A stretch of 35,765 bases of DNA. Source: Candidatus Poribacteria bacterium. GTDB taxonomy: Bacteria; Poribacteria; WGA-4E; UBA9662. The first letter of the stretch is position 1; the number at the start of each line of letters is the position of its first letter. The translations under genes were made by a program, and so were the position numbers. The DNA lies in NCBI GenBank assembly GCA_002729015.1, contig PBVO01000065.1, positions 14,928 through 50,692 on the forward strand. Direction: 5' to 3'. Of the stretch, positions 16,301 through 23,947 are shown in pieces. The notes beneath the pieces are model-generated. The model saw only the letters and a list, made by a program, of their open reading frames with translations, was not told where the DNA came from and made no database searches.

Positions 16301-17173
16301 TGGCCGAAAACTACTGATACCAACGTTTGGGGATTAACGGCCAAGACTTCGGATCCAACGCAACAACGAAAGCCGACAGTCGTTCAACTTAACTGGCAGT
16401 CTTCAGCTCAGAGATTTACTATCTATCGAGCAAAGGGAAAAGAGAGAGACTGGAAAGAGATCGGTACAAGTCAAACTAAGACCTTTAAGGATTTTGATTT
16501 TCAGACAGAATCAATCTATCGTTATACAGTATCCGTCAGCAATAGTGATCTTAGAAGTAATGAAGTTGAAGTTGTAATCAGAAGTCAATCTCAGTTAAAG
16601 ACAGTTCAACCATTAGGTCAACATCAAATCGCTGTCCTGTTTGCTGATCGTTTGGACCTAAACTTATGGAAAGATCTCATTGGTCGTTCAATTTTCGATC
16701 CGACAAATTATCATTTGTCTCCAACTAATGACTTGAAAACCAAACAGCAGCCAACTTCAGTTGTGTTAGACCAATCTGATCGACGGTTGTTATTAACCTT
16801 CTCACACTTGGATTGGGAAGAGAATTATAGACTAGATTTATCAACTGGTGAGTATGCGGAATTTACTACGCCGCCAGATATCGGTCAACCGACTAACCTG
16901 CAACACTTAGTAGCATACCCCAATCCGGTTCGACCTAACGAAATGCATAAAGGTGCCGTTACATTCGCTAACCTACCTTCTGACAGTCAAATTCACATCT
17001 ATGACTTGTCCGGCACTCTAATCCAAACATTATCAATAGAACCTGAAGATCTGGGAGAAAAGCAATGGTACCTTCAAAATAATAGAGGTTTCGCCATTGC
17101 TAGTGGCCTTTACCTGTATTCAGTTCAATATAAGGATCAGAAAAAAGTTGGCAAAATTGCAGTAGTTAAATAA
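13385..17173 (+). CDS. Secreted subtilase (S8 peptidase) with FG-GAP repeats and FlgD/T9SS-like C-terminal sorting domain
   Basis: The 1262-residue protein starts with a Phe-rich signal peptide (1-18). The S8 domain has the complete triad: Asp-158 in AVIDTG, His-213 in GHGTH, Ser-371 in GTSMAAP, and oxyanion Asn-309 in AAAGND. After two beta-sandwich-like regions, residues about 645-950 contain FG-GAP/VCBS motifs, such as DFDGDGQVELVG, DLNGDGKNELVFGD and DMTGDKIDDFIVGG, which in other proteins form calcium-binding propellers. A fibronectin-III-like segment follows. The last 90 residues have YPNPVRP, YDLSGTLIQTL, IASGLYLYSV and KVGKIAVVK, the pattern of FlgD-like or type IX sorting domains. 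It should be an exported surface or extracellular protease. No ribosome binding site is visible. Three T runs lie in the first twelve codons. Confidence 0.92.
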   Translation: MRIFFIIFFYFFVGISWSTNKSPSNQSVSAESTSQTSSQLIVRLSSPAVFQKVKHQLRVDHIKPLLPQIKTKFLADHLGLSRLYLLEFSQKIDLTQKYWQCKGHPQVEAVAYNYIRFTQSIEPNDTSYKDQWNLEKIAMREAWEIDRGNSDVIIAVIDTGVDYTHEDLKKQMWRNNREIDGNQIDDDSNGYIDDMLGWDFTQNDNKPMDETGHGTHVAGIIGAEVDNRIGIAGVAWKSRIMAIRVGSSSYYGGVGMRDSNSAAGIIYAADNGAKVINMSWGSDRLSFVIRDALAYARASGVLLVAAAGNDMKSDVIYPAGYQSVLAVASGNQQNERFYQSNFGSRVNIVAPGNDILSTHIQDNYRLLSGTSMAAPHVAGVAALMLSKRPNLTAEEIRQILVSSAQPMPKSPEFSGAGYLLAPAALRMSISLQSKITSPITGTGSDKQIEVRGSAGGFGFQKWQLRYGQSTTPNDWTIIKEDYLPTGKDQVLAVWQTTFLPEGSYTLQLVVKNVDSIQITDNVVVQVDHSPPILQNLTLQHWLAGDRYVPVVFWSTFDMTINELHWKPIASSNWQDRDAEAAVSREHIFWLPDLPAGGYKLSAKSTNLVGLTTEQLFSTQIKDSRIPTFQLDQYTLGLPPLHLANSSSPIDFDGDGQVELVGLPLSGTLTKGVQIYERNKRGLFPLRHTIPTRFWPAFVGDLNQDRQIEIVGYDDDQVFVMTGDQTYPDQKVWTSDIIEFAQVFDLDQNGRPEIVGPNNYSGQVIGFESGGNNTFDLIFEINNPSQGTNVIKQIAAGDLNGDGKNELVFGDSEGEIFVYTDMNGPNHRLVWEHNLPIQDIRVIVVGDMTGDKIDDFIVGGQTYQPELPSIARQWKFYAFTYRSHNKGFSQIWSQSFVPYTEQLASLKIIDLNQDSANELVVAISPHVYIYDQNFEPIWTKLIHETPNILATNFSEDGRKGIYVNQSRQAVAWFWPKTTDTNVWGLTAKTSDPTQQRKPTVVQLNWQSSAQRFTIYRAKGKERDWKEIGTSQTKTFKDFDFQTESIYRYTVSVSNSDLRSNEVEVVIRSQSQLKTVQPLGQHQIAVLFADRLDLNLWKDLIGRSIFDPTNYHLSPTNDLKTKQQPTSVVLDQSDRRLLLTFSHLDWEENYRLDLSTGEYAEFTTPPDIGQPTNLQHLVAYPNPVRPNEMHKGAVTFANLPSDSQIHIYDLSGTLIQTLSIEPEDLGEKQWYLQNNRGFAIASGLYLYSVQYKDQKKVGKIAVVK
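13392..13420 (+). repeat. Three homopolymeric T tracts (T8, T9, T7) at the start of the subtilase gene
   Basis: Runs of eight (13392-13399), nine (13404-13412) and seven T (13414-13420) occur within the first twelve codons and encode the Phe-rich signal peptide. A one-base slip in any run would put the remaining 1250 codons out of frame. Confidence 0.85.
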
Positions 17174-17221
17174 ATTACCGTTATAAGTTGGCAAAAAAAA
17201 CAACACAAAAGAATCAAAACG

Positions 17222-17250
17222 TTGACATGTGCTGTGTTCTGTACTAAAGT
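17222..17250 (+). promoter_or_regulatory. Sigma-70-type promoter for the LamG protein gene
   Basis: TTGACA at 17222-17227, a 17-base spacer, then TAAAGT at 17245-17250 (four of six -10 matches). Transcription would begin near 17257, giving a leader of about 55 bases with a strong GGAGGAGA site before the start codon. Confidence 0.55.
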
Positions 17251-17311
17251 GAGACTAACTATTTATTCAGGTTAGCAACTATTCGCGATCAGTACGGAGG
17301 AGATATAGTAA

Positions 17312-18127
17312 ATGGTTATGTTCAGAATACCAAAAGTAAAATCTTCGGTAATTAGCCATCTTGGCCTAATTACTTTATGTTGTCTATTAACGAGTTCAGG
17401 TTTTGCTAAGATCGATTTGGAAAAACACCTAGTCGGTTTGTGGAAATTCGACGAAGGCAAGGGTGGAACAGCCAAAGACGATTCTGGTAATGGTTTGGAA
17501 GGAAAGCTAGAGGGTAAGTGCAAGTGGGTCAAGGGTAAGTTCGGTCAAGCCATTGAATTTGATGGCAAAAGTGGTTACGTAGCGATTAAAGAACATGCCA
17601 ATCCAACAAAGGCTATTACCGTTGCTGCATTGGTCAAAAGTGCAGAAAAAGCATGGAATAACCATGGAACGATAATGTCCAAAAGGGACGCTTTTATCAT
17701 TCACAACAACCAAGGTGGCACTGGTGTATCTTTCCCAATTTGTAATGGTGGTTGTTGGAATAAGCCAGGTGCCTGGCGAGACGGGGAAGTCTTTCCCAAA
17801 GAAATCACTGACTGGCACCTATATGCTGGTACATTTGATAGTAAAACTGGTGAATGGCGGATCGTAATTGATGGAAAAATCGAGAGTAAGCTCAAACTTG
17901 ACAAAAATGAAATCGCTGCGGAAGAAGCTAAACAGCTTTGGATTGGTCGTGATCAATGCTGTGGCACTCGATTTGGAACTATTACCGTTGATGAGGCCAT
18001 GGTCTTCGACGTGGCGTTGGGCGAAGAGGAATTGACCGAAATTTACACAAATGGAATTGATGGTGCTCTAGCAGTTAATAATCGAGGTAAATTGACCGTT
18101 AGCTGGGGTAAAGTTAAGGCTCAATAA
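17312..18127 (+). CDS. Secreted LamG/concanavalin A-like lectin-fold protein
   Basis: The 271-residue product has a signal peptide (to about residue 32, with LGLITLCCLLTSSGFA) and a single LamG-type jellyroll: VGLWKFDEGKGG, DDSGNGLEGKLEG, FGQAIEFDGKSGYVAI, WHLYAGTFD, and VDEAMVFDVALGEEEL near the end. Such domains bind carbohydrate or other ligands on the surface; no catalytic residues are recognisable, so a binding or structural role is more likely than hydrolysis. Two Cys pairs (CNGGC, CC) may form disulfides. The protein ends GKLTVSWGKVKAQ, a tail resembling the last residues of the secreted protein at 20156-20893. GGAGGAGA eight bases before the ATG fixes the start. Confidence 0.88.
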   Translation: MVMFRIPKVKSSVISHLGLITLCCLLTSSGFAKIDLEKHLVGLWKFDEGKGGTAKDDSGNGLEGKLEGKCKWVKGKFGQAIEFDGKSGYVAIKEHANPTKAITVAALVKSAEKAWNNHGTIMSKRDAFIIHNNQGGTGVSFPICNGGCWNKPGAWRDGEVFPKEITDWHLYAGTFDSKTGEWRIVIDGKIESKLKLDKNEIAAEEAKQLWIGRDQCCGTRFGTITVDEAMVFDVALGEEELTEIYTNGIDGALAVNNRGKLTVSWGKVKAQ

Positions 18128-18143
18128 TCACATAGGTAATTTT

Positions 18144-18183
18144 AGATGATTGCCCCTTCAGATGTTTTCAAAGGCAGTCATCT
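18144..18183 (+). terminator. Hairpin terminator after the LamG gene
   Basis: Arms AGATGATTGCC and GGCAGTCATCT pair over 11 bp (one G-U) around an 18-base loop, starting 16 bases after the stop codon and followed by AAGTTTT. The T tract is short, so termination may be partial. Confidence 0.55.
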
Positions 18184-18206
18184 AAGTTTTGACAGGGAAA
18201 AAATGA

Positions 18207-18243
18207 GTCAAACTTGACTTCACGGTTGAGCTAGTGTTATTCT
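18207..18243 (+). promoter_or_regulatory. Possible promoter with an overlapping inverted repeat, upstream of the TonB gene
   Basis: TTGACT (18214-18219) is followed after 18 bases by TATTCT with an extended TG two bases ahead (TGTTATTCT). The -35 lies in a perfect inverted repeat AGTCAA-AC-TTGACT (about 18206-18219), which could be an operator. The site is 130 bases before the TonB-protein start. Both calls are tentative. Confidence 0.35.
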
Positions 18244-18356
18244 TTTGACCGACAAGAGAATGTGAGACTCAGTATCAACAAAGTCATGGTCAAATGAAGC
18301 ATCCGCTTTTCTATTTGTTCTTTTCATTATTCCTCGTTCCCTTTTAGTTTAATCCT

Positions 18357-19160
18357 TTGATACCATCGGCCAACATGGGACGTCGGTTACCACTCCCCTT
18401 CTTAATTTCCCTTATCCTGCATGCTCTATTGGCTTTGCTGGGCGCTTTTTACATGGTGCAACGCCACATCATCGAAAGAGATATGGTTGCCGTGGATATC
18501 ACCCGTGTAGTTGAATCTCCACCCAAGCGCCGGTTATCGAAAAGAGCGATTAAGCCAGTTCGTTATCAACCCAAAATAGCGACTGTGGCGATCAAACAAA
18601 ATCGAGTTCCCCAACGGATACAAACTGCTATTGAGCTGCCAGCCACAAGTTATACAACCGGCGTTGTTGCGGCTACAGAAACTCCTTCATTGCTTGCGAG
18701 TAAGGACATTTACACAATTAGCAAGCCACTGAGCATTGAGTACAAGCCAGTACCACTGAAAATGCAACCACCACAAGTGAGTCCGAAGCGAGTAAGCTCG
18801 ACAATGGCATCGACGATACAACTTTCAACAGCCCCGCCTAACCTTGATATTGATCCAACTGATTTTTTAGTTGCAGATCTCAGGGATGTAACCCAGAGAC
18901 CCATGGTAATCAACCCTGTTGAACCTACTTATCCGGATTTAGCCCGGCGTGCTCAACGAGAAGGAGTTGTATTGTTAGAAGCTACGATTGGTATTGAAGG
19001 AAAAGCTACTGATATCCTCGTCGTTACCAGTTTGGGATTCGGTTGTGATCAGGCAGCAGTTCAAGCGCTCAGATCAACGCGCTTTCGTCCGGCCAGACAA
19101 GGCAAGACTAAGGTCAGTGTGCGAGTACAACTTCCGTATCGGTTTCAGCTCCAAAACTAG
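18357..19160 (+). CDS. TonB family protein
   Basis: TonB-type proteins transmit inner-membrane proton-motive force to outer-membrane receptors. The product has one N-terminal membrane segment (LPFLISLILHALLALLGAFY, about residues 12-31), a long basic, Pro- and Ser/Thr-rich periplasmic linker, and a C-terminal TonB domain (about 186-267): PVEPTYPDLARRAQREGVVLLE, IGIEGKATDI, AVQALRSTRFRPARQGK, VRVQLPYRFQL. The frame opens with TTG at 18357; the ATG at 18375 (MGRRLPLPF) is an equally good start, and neither has a clear ribosome binding site. ExbB/ExbD genes are not in the window. It lies 94 bases before a barrel-like gene, which may be co-transcribed. Confidence 0.9.
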   Translation: MIPSANMGRRLPLPFLISLILHALLALLGAFYMVQRHIIERDMVAVDITRVVESPPKRRLSKRAIKPVRYQPKIATVAIKQNRVPQRIQTAIELPATSYTTGVVAATETPSLLASKDIYTISKPLSIEYKPVPLKMQPPQVSPKRVSSTMASTIQLSTAPPNLDIDPTDFLVADLRDVTQRPMVINPVEPTYPDLARRAQREGVVLLEATIGIEGKATDILVVTSLGFGCDQAAVQALRSTRFRPARQGKTKVSVRVQLPYRFQLQN

Positions 19161-19254
19161 ACATTCTTAATTCAGTATCTTTTGTAACAACTGGCGCCTC
19201 CTATTTACAACTTTCTGCTTTATACATTTTATCAAACCTCTTTTATTTGCTTCT

Positions 19255-20040
19255 GTGTTACCTTTTGAAAAGGCTCAGCCAGTTTACGTTGGCGCCAGAG
19301 CAATAGGTATTGGAAATGCCTTTACTGCAATTGCGGATGATGCCACTGCTTGTTTTTGGAATCCTGCCGGCCTAATTCAGTCTCAAGGTGTCAGAATATT
19401 TGGTATGAACAAGTTTTTTGACCGCTCCGAGTATGGATTTGATCCCAAAGGAATTTCTTATTCATACCGACAGAACGGTTTTGCCTGGGGAAATAAGATT
19501 GCTCTCGGGACAAGAAGTCAAGATCCAGATTATTCCTACTATGCTGTCGCTCGGCAACTTGGCTCTTACTTATCATTCGGAGGTAGTCTTAAATTCCAAC
19601 GCCGACACCCCAGTCGATATTATCAAGTTTTTGGTTATAATCCATCCTTTGATTTAGCTGTCTTAGCGAAACTCAGTCCGAATTGGAAAATTGGCCTGCT
19701 GTGGCAAAACGAAGATCTTAGGTTGGGAATGGACCGACAGACGATAGGCTTAGCTTACCAAATAACACTAAAAAGGCCTAACTCTGACCTGATTGTTAGC
19801 CTTGATTTGGAACAAGACCATTCTGCTAATGGAAAGTCGAACACAAAGACCAGAATGGGTTTTGAGTTTCCAGTTTCTCGCTTTCTACAACTAAGAGGTG
19901 GAAATTCAGATGGAAGTTGGACAGCAGGTATTGGTTTGAAGTGTCAATTTGGTCCGACTGTCGCTCGGATTGATTATGCTTGGATCGGCGACACAAGAAC
20001 ATACCGGTCTCATTTCATTTCTTCAGAAATTGCTTTTTAA
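19255..20040 (+). CDS. PorV/PorQ-like outer-membrane beta-barrel protein, start uncertain
   Basis: The N-terminal block GARAIGIGNAFTAIADDATACFWNPAGL is the hallmark of the PorV/PorQ/UPF0164 barrel family, whose best-known members serve type IX secretion. The remainder alternates aromatic-rich strands and turns and ends in Phe (SSEIAF), as expected for a barrel. The first standard start codon is the GTG at 19255, which gives no signal peptide. The same frame stays open upstream to 19171 and would encode WRLLFTTFCFIHFIKPLLFAS, a plausible signal peptide, but contains no ATG, GTG or TTG before 19255. A rare start codon (for example ATC at 19177) or a sequence error is possible. The nearby subtilase has a type IX-like tail, which makes a secretion role attractive but unproven. 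Confidence 0.75.
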   Translation: MLPFEKAQPVYVGARAIGIGNAFTAIADDATACFWNPAGLIQSQGVRIFGMNKFFDRSEYGFDPKGISYSYRQNGFAWGNKIALGTRSQDPDYSYYAVARQLGSYLSFGGSLKFQRRHPSRYYQVFGYNPSFDLAVLAKLSPNWKIGLLWQNEDLRLGMDRQTIGLAYQITLKRPNSDLIVSLDLEQDHSANGKSNTKTRMGFEFPVSRFLQLRGGNSDGSWTAGIGLKCQFGPTVARIDYAWIGDTRTYRSHFISSEIAF

Positions 20041-20155
20041 TAAATAGTCAGAGCGTAATACCCTCATACTTCTTCTAGTGGCGGGTTTCAAATACTGGAA
20101 TCATAAATTGAGTTGTAGGAAATTAGATTATCCAGCCGGAAAAAGATCAGATTGG

Positions 20156-20893
20156 TTACCTCTGCTTCAAATGTGCCCAGCAAACTGCCATTTTGTTTTT
20201 GTACTCCACAGACAAGTTAACTTCATTGGGCCAATCAAATAGCCTCAGATTATCAATTTGATAATGACGCTCCAAGTCAGAAATAAAACCTATAGTACCT
20301 TTAGGGTGAAGACTCTTATCGTCCGTCCAGCTCATAATTTTACGTGAAACTACCTCATCTTTGCGTTTAAGAAATAGCTCGAACTTAAAACCCCGGCCGG
20401 TCAGTGATAGAGTGTACCACTCCTTAGATCTGATAGCGATGGGGAGTTTAGTGCGTAATTCTCTCAGTTCTTTCCAGGTTTCTTGGGCTTCTCCTTGACG
20501 AACATACCAACGAGCATAGTTCTTGGTCCCCATTCCATCTTCCGGTGTAACATAGAGTTGGTAGAACTCGAAATCGGCACTAGCTCGAAATAGTATCCCA
20601 ATCCAGCTTCCATTACCAAATTCATCTTGTAAAGGTCTAAAATCAAATTGTAAACCAAAATCTTCGGCTTCAGCTTTAGCATAGCCAAAATAACTCCAAC
20701 CCACACCAGTGGGCAAAATTTCCAGTACTCCATTTTTAGTCTTCCAATCAATCTTCCGAGCCTTTGCACCATGTGTCCACTTTTTCTTATCCAACTTTCC
20801 ATCAAAATCGTCAAATAATAATAGTTTAGACTCACCACTACTAGGAACCAGAGAAATCAAAACACAGAAAACAACACAACACCAATTAAACAT
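20156..20893 (-). CDS. Secreted lectin-fold protein, 3-keto-disaccharide hydrolase/LamG-like
   Basis: With the start at 20893 (GGGGAA upstream) the product is 245 residues with a signal peptide (MFNWCCVVFCVLISLVPSSG). The body resembles DUF1080/LamG-type jellyrolls: LFDDFDGKLDKKKW, ENG-like NGVLEILPTG, FGLQFDFRPLQDEFG, GILFRASADFEFYQL, and KGTIGFISDLERHYQIDNLRLF. A longer frame to 20956 would overlap the next gene by 17 bases and bury the signal peptide. It ends KMAVCWAHLKQR, similar to the tail of the LamG protein at 17312-18127. I cannot say whether it hydrolyses sugars or only binds them. It is the last gene of the minus-strand group with the diaphorase. Confidence 0.7.
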   Translation of the reverse strand: MFNWCCVVFCVLISLVPSSGESKLLLFDDFDGKLDKKKWTHGAKARKIDWKTKNGVLEILPTGVGWSYFGYAKAEAEDFGLQFDFRPLQDEFGNGSWIGILFRASADFEFYQLYVTPEDGMGTKNYARWYVRQGEAQETWKELRELRTKLPIAIRSKEWYTLSLTGRGFKFELFLKRKDEVVSRKIMSWTDDKSLHPKGTIGFISDLERHYQIDNLRLFDWPNEVNLSVEYKNKMAVCWAHLKQR

Positions 20894-20939
20894 TTTTCCC
20901 CATTTACATTCAAAAAGCCTAGTTTGCAAAATAACATTA

Positions 20940-22634
20940 TTATTCCTGACGATCAAGGTATTTCTCTATTTGGTCAGGGAAGTAGTTAATAAGACTATCA
21001 GTGATTAGAGGCGCGACAGAACCCAATCCACAAGCACTAGTTGCTTTCATAGTTTGGCCAATTTCTTTTACCTCCGTTAACCACACCTCTTTGCTTTGAA
21101 TAGGCAGATCCATTGCCAAGCGTTCAGTTAACCGTTGTGTACCAATTCGACAAGGAAAACATTTTCCACAAGATTCTTCAGCGAAAAACCCCATCGCATT
21201 CTCAGCTACTTCAACCATGTTACGACTATCGTCGAAGACAATCACTCCGCCTGAGCCCAAAATGGATCCTTTTGCCGCTACTGATTGATTATCCAATTTC
21301 ACGTCTAAATCTTTCTTGGCTAAAAATCCACCTGACACGCCGGCCATTGTAACTGCCTGAACGGCACGCCCAGAAGTTGCTCCACCAGCCCAATCATATA
21401 GCAAGGTGGACAGAGGTAAACCTATGGGAATCTCATAGTTGCCAGGACGCTGAATATCACCGGATAAGCTGATTATTTTTGTGCCGGCATGCCCATTTAG
21501 TCCCAGTCCACGATACCAATCTGCACCGTTTCGCAAAATCTGCGGAACAGAGGCCAGAGTTTCGACATTATTTACAGCCGTCGGTAAATCTTGAAACCCA
21601 TTCGTGACAGGGTAAGGAGGGCGGTTACGAGGAAATAGCCGTTTTCCTTCTAGACTATTAAGTAAGGCGGTTTCTTCACCACAAATATAGGATCCAGCCC
21701 CTCTTCTTATGTCGATTTGAAAATCAAAATCAGAACCAAGAATACTATCCCCCAGAAAACCAGACACTTGAGATTCCTCAATGGCTTGAGACAGAATATT
21801 AAGCGTTTCTGGATATTCATAGCGTAAATAAATAAAACCTTGGTTTGCACCAGTTGCGTATGCGGCAATCAACATCCCTTCAATTACCGCATGCGGGTCA
21901 TAATCCATGATTGCCCGATCTTTGAAGCAGCCGGGTTCGCCTTCATCAGCATTACAGACTATTGTCTTTGGTCCTCTTTTTTCTTCCGCTACAGTCTTCC
22001 ATTTCAAACCTGTAGGAAAACTCGCCCCACCTCGACCAGCCAGTTGGCTATCTTCCAATATATGTATCACATCTGCTGGTCGCATTAGATCTAACATACT
22101 AATAAATCCATCATAACCACCTGTTTGACGATAGCCCAAAATTTCCGATCGGTTTGGTTGACGGATTTGAGAAAAAACACATTCTTCTACTTGGCCTGGG
22201 TTTGGTGGTGGTAGGGGGGATGGGCGAACTTTTAAATTATTAGCAGTAGTACCGATCAAAACCTCAGCACCTTTCAATACTGGGATGAAGTCATCACAAC
22301 GTCCAGCACATGGCATTTGGGTGGCGTTTTGATCAGATAATTCAGCCAATAATCGCCTACTACCTTGCAAACGGCAAACCGGGCCATCACAGACTCGTGG
22401 CGCCAATTGGCCTGGAGGAGATTGTGATAAATGATGATAGAAACTAACAGTACCAAATAACTCTGCTAGGGGAATTTTCAAAGCTAGAGAAATAGCACGC
22501 ATCGATGACTCAGAAACAAACCCATCACGATCGTGGAAGGCATGGAGAATAGGTAGTAGTGGTGCTGGTTGATTATGCCACTTCTGGATCAATTCTTGGT
22601 CAGTTAGAGTCTGTTTAGACTGATTATGGGGCAC
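20940..22634 (-). CDS. Fused NuoE-NuoF-type NADH dehydrogenase (diaphorase) subunit
   Basis: The 564-residue protein joins two complex I modules as in FdsB of NAD-linked formate dehydrogenase or HoxF. Residues 1-140 are NuoE-like with the [2Fe-2S] cysteines C-x4-C (VCDGPVC) and C-x3-C (CAGRC). Residues about 165-564 are NuoF-like: GRGGASFPTGLKW for NADH, ADEGEPGCFKDRAIM and GAGSYICGEETALLNSLEGKR for FMN, and ESCGKCFPCRIG plus a later Cys for [4Fe-4S]. It should oxidise or reduce NAD(H) and pass electrons to a partner, but no formate dehydrogenase, hydrogenase or other Nuo subunit lies here. GTG start; 22 bases below the beta-hydroxyacid dehydrogenase gene. Confidence 0.93.
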   Translation of the reverse strand: MPHNQSKQTLTDQELIQKWHNQPAPLLPILHAFHDRDGFVSESSMRAISLALKIPLAELFGTVSFYHHLSQSPPGQLAPRVCDGPVCRLQGSRRLLAELSDQNATQMPCAGRCDDFIPVLKGAEVLIGTTANNLKVRPSPLPPPNPGQVEECVFSQIRQPNRSEILGYRQTGGYDGFISMLDLMRPADVIHILEDSQLAGRGGASFPTGLKWKTVAEEKRGPKTIVCNADEGEPGCFKDRAIMDYDPHAVIEGMLIAAYATGANQGFIYLRYEYPETLNILSQAIEESQVSGFLGDSILGSDFDFQIDIRRGAGSYICGEETALLNSLEGKRLFPRNRPPYPVTNGFQDLPTAVNNVETLASVPQILRNGADWYRGLGLNGHAGTKIISLSGDIQRPGNYEIPIGLPLSTLLYDWAGGATSGRAVQAVTMAGVSGGFLAKKDLDVKLDNQSVAAKGSILGSGGVIVFDDSRNMVEVAENAMGFFAEESCGKCFPCRIGTQRLTERLAMDLPIQSKEVWLTEVKEIGQTMKATSACGLGSVAPLITDSLINYFPDQIEKYLDRQE

Positions 22635-22656
22635 TTTATTTCGATATTAAGTTTGT

Positions 22657-23550
22657 TTAAGAGCGACCTTTGAAAGTTAACTCGGCTACACCTGACTTGT
22701 CCAAGTCTCCTTTACCAATATTGATCATTTTATCAAATTGCGCTTTGGTTGCTTTAGCAAGTGGTAGATTGAGTTCCACTTGATTGGCCAAATCGAGAGC
22801 TATCCCAGAATCTTTAGATGCATGAGATGCGGAGAAATAGCACTCATGATCTCGAATTTGCATGTCTTCTCCATCGGTTTCTAACACTCGTGAGTTAGCA
22901 CCTGTTTGAGAAAAAACCTCTTGCAACATTCCCAGATCTAAACCTAAAGCTTCACCTAAACCCAGACCTTCAGCTAATCCAGCAGTATTGATATTCATAA
23001 CCATATTGACTAAGGCTTTTACTTGGGCAGCTTGACCCGCGGTACCAATATATCGAAGAGAGATACTCATTGCATCTAGAATTGGTTCTGCTCGATGAAA
23101 TGTTGATTTTCGGCCTCCACACATCAAATAAAGTGTACCTTGCCGTGCCTGAGTAATACTACTGGCCATACAGCCTTCCAAGCTTTCAGCTCCATTAAGC
23201 TCGGCCCGACGTTCAACTTCAACATGCATACTAGGTGAGATTGTAGCGCAATTGATAAAGACCGTCCCTGCCGCTCCTTTAAGTAAGCTATCTTCGGTGG
23301 TTTCGGAGAAAATCTGTTCCATAGATGTATCATCAGTTACAACAGTAATGATGTAGTCAGCTAGTTTTGTCACATCAGCCAGCATATTACAGGCCGTAGC
23401 CTCGATTTCGTCAGCCAATGAATTTGCTAATTGTGAGACTGAATCGTAAACTGCAACAACTGAAAACCCTTCATCCTTGAGGTGGCGAGCGATATTACTA
23501 CCCATTCGTCCAACACCAACAACCCCAATAGAATAATCCGCATTTGACAT
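22657..23550 (-). CDS. Beta-hydroxyacid dehydrogenase family NAD(P)-dependent oxidoreductase
   Basis: The 297-residue protein has the Rossmann motif GVVGVGRMG near the N-terminus, VVTDDTSMEQIF, and VFINCATISPS, as in 3-hydroxyisobutyrate dehydrogenase relatives. The catalytic-Lys block reads GQAAQVKALVNM, closest to the KLVVNM form of the glyoxylate/succinic-semialdehyde reductase (GLYR1-like) branch. The usual APVSGG substrate loop is altered to CMASSIT, so the substrate may differ from classical members. It is the first gene of a minus-strand unit with the NuoE-NuoF fusion, where NADH made by one could be used by the other. A strong promoter lies upstream. Confidence 0.88.
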   Translation of the reverse strand: MSNADYSIGVVGVGRMGSNIARHLKDEGFSVVAVYDSVSQLANSLADEIEATACNMLADVTKLADYIITVVTDDTSMEQIFSETTEDSLLKGAAGTVFINCATISPSMHVEVERRAELNGAESLEGCMASSITQARQGTLYLMCGGRKSTFHRAEPILDAMSISLRYIGTAGQAAQVKALVNMVMNINTAGLAEGLGLGEALGLDLGMLQEVFSQTGANSRVLETDGEDMQIRDHECYFSASHASKDSGIALDLANQVELNLPLAKATKAQFDKMINIGKGDLDKSGVAELTFKGRS

Positions 23551-23947
23551 CTTATTTTCCCTTTTGACTATCTGCTCAAAGCTCTGTTTTTGAGACCAGT
23601 AACCTGTTGATCTCGATGTATATTTGGCTAATCTATTCTACATGACACACAAAACTTTGTAAAGAAAATCACTAGTGACTTACTTAACTTGATCAAGGTC
23701 AGAGCCCGAGGCACGAGAAAGCAAATCAAATATATTTACCGTCAATGCATGGCACATTTTTGTCGTAATTACGCTTGGGTCATCACAAAAAATCACGACA
23801 AGCCTCATATGAATAGGAGTATAAGACGGATTCTCCTAATTTTTCTTGTGGGAGCTGTATTACTTGGTGGTCAGATGGAACAAGAGGGACATTTAGTAAA
23901 ATCGGTAGGAATCAATAAGTCAGCCATTATTTGCGATGTTTGGAGTA
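23551..23947 (-). other. 397-base intergenic region between two minus-strand genes
   Basis: Contains the promoter of the dehydrogenase gene at its lower end. A plus-strand frame (23689-23991) includes a small signal-peptide-like sequence beginning MNRSIRRILLIFLVGAVLLG, but it has no ribosome binding site, runs into the CaiB gene and was not accepted. No RNA gene or repeat was recognised. Confidence 0.6.
23635..23663 (-). promoter_or_regulatory. Sigma-70-type promoter for the beta-hydroxyacid dehydrogenase/diaphorase operon
   Basis: Minus strand TTTACA (23663-23658), 17-base spacer, TAGAAT (23640-23635); each hexamer matches consensus at five of six positions. Transcription would begin near 23628, leaving a leader of nearly 80 bases before the ATG at 23550. 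It separates this operon from the upstream CaiB gene group. Confidence 0.6.

Noticed and set aside
17811..17830. TGGCAC-like sigma-54 match
   Set aside because: It lies inside the LamG coding sequence and the -12 part has wrong spacing.
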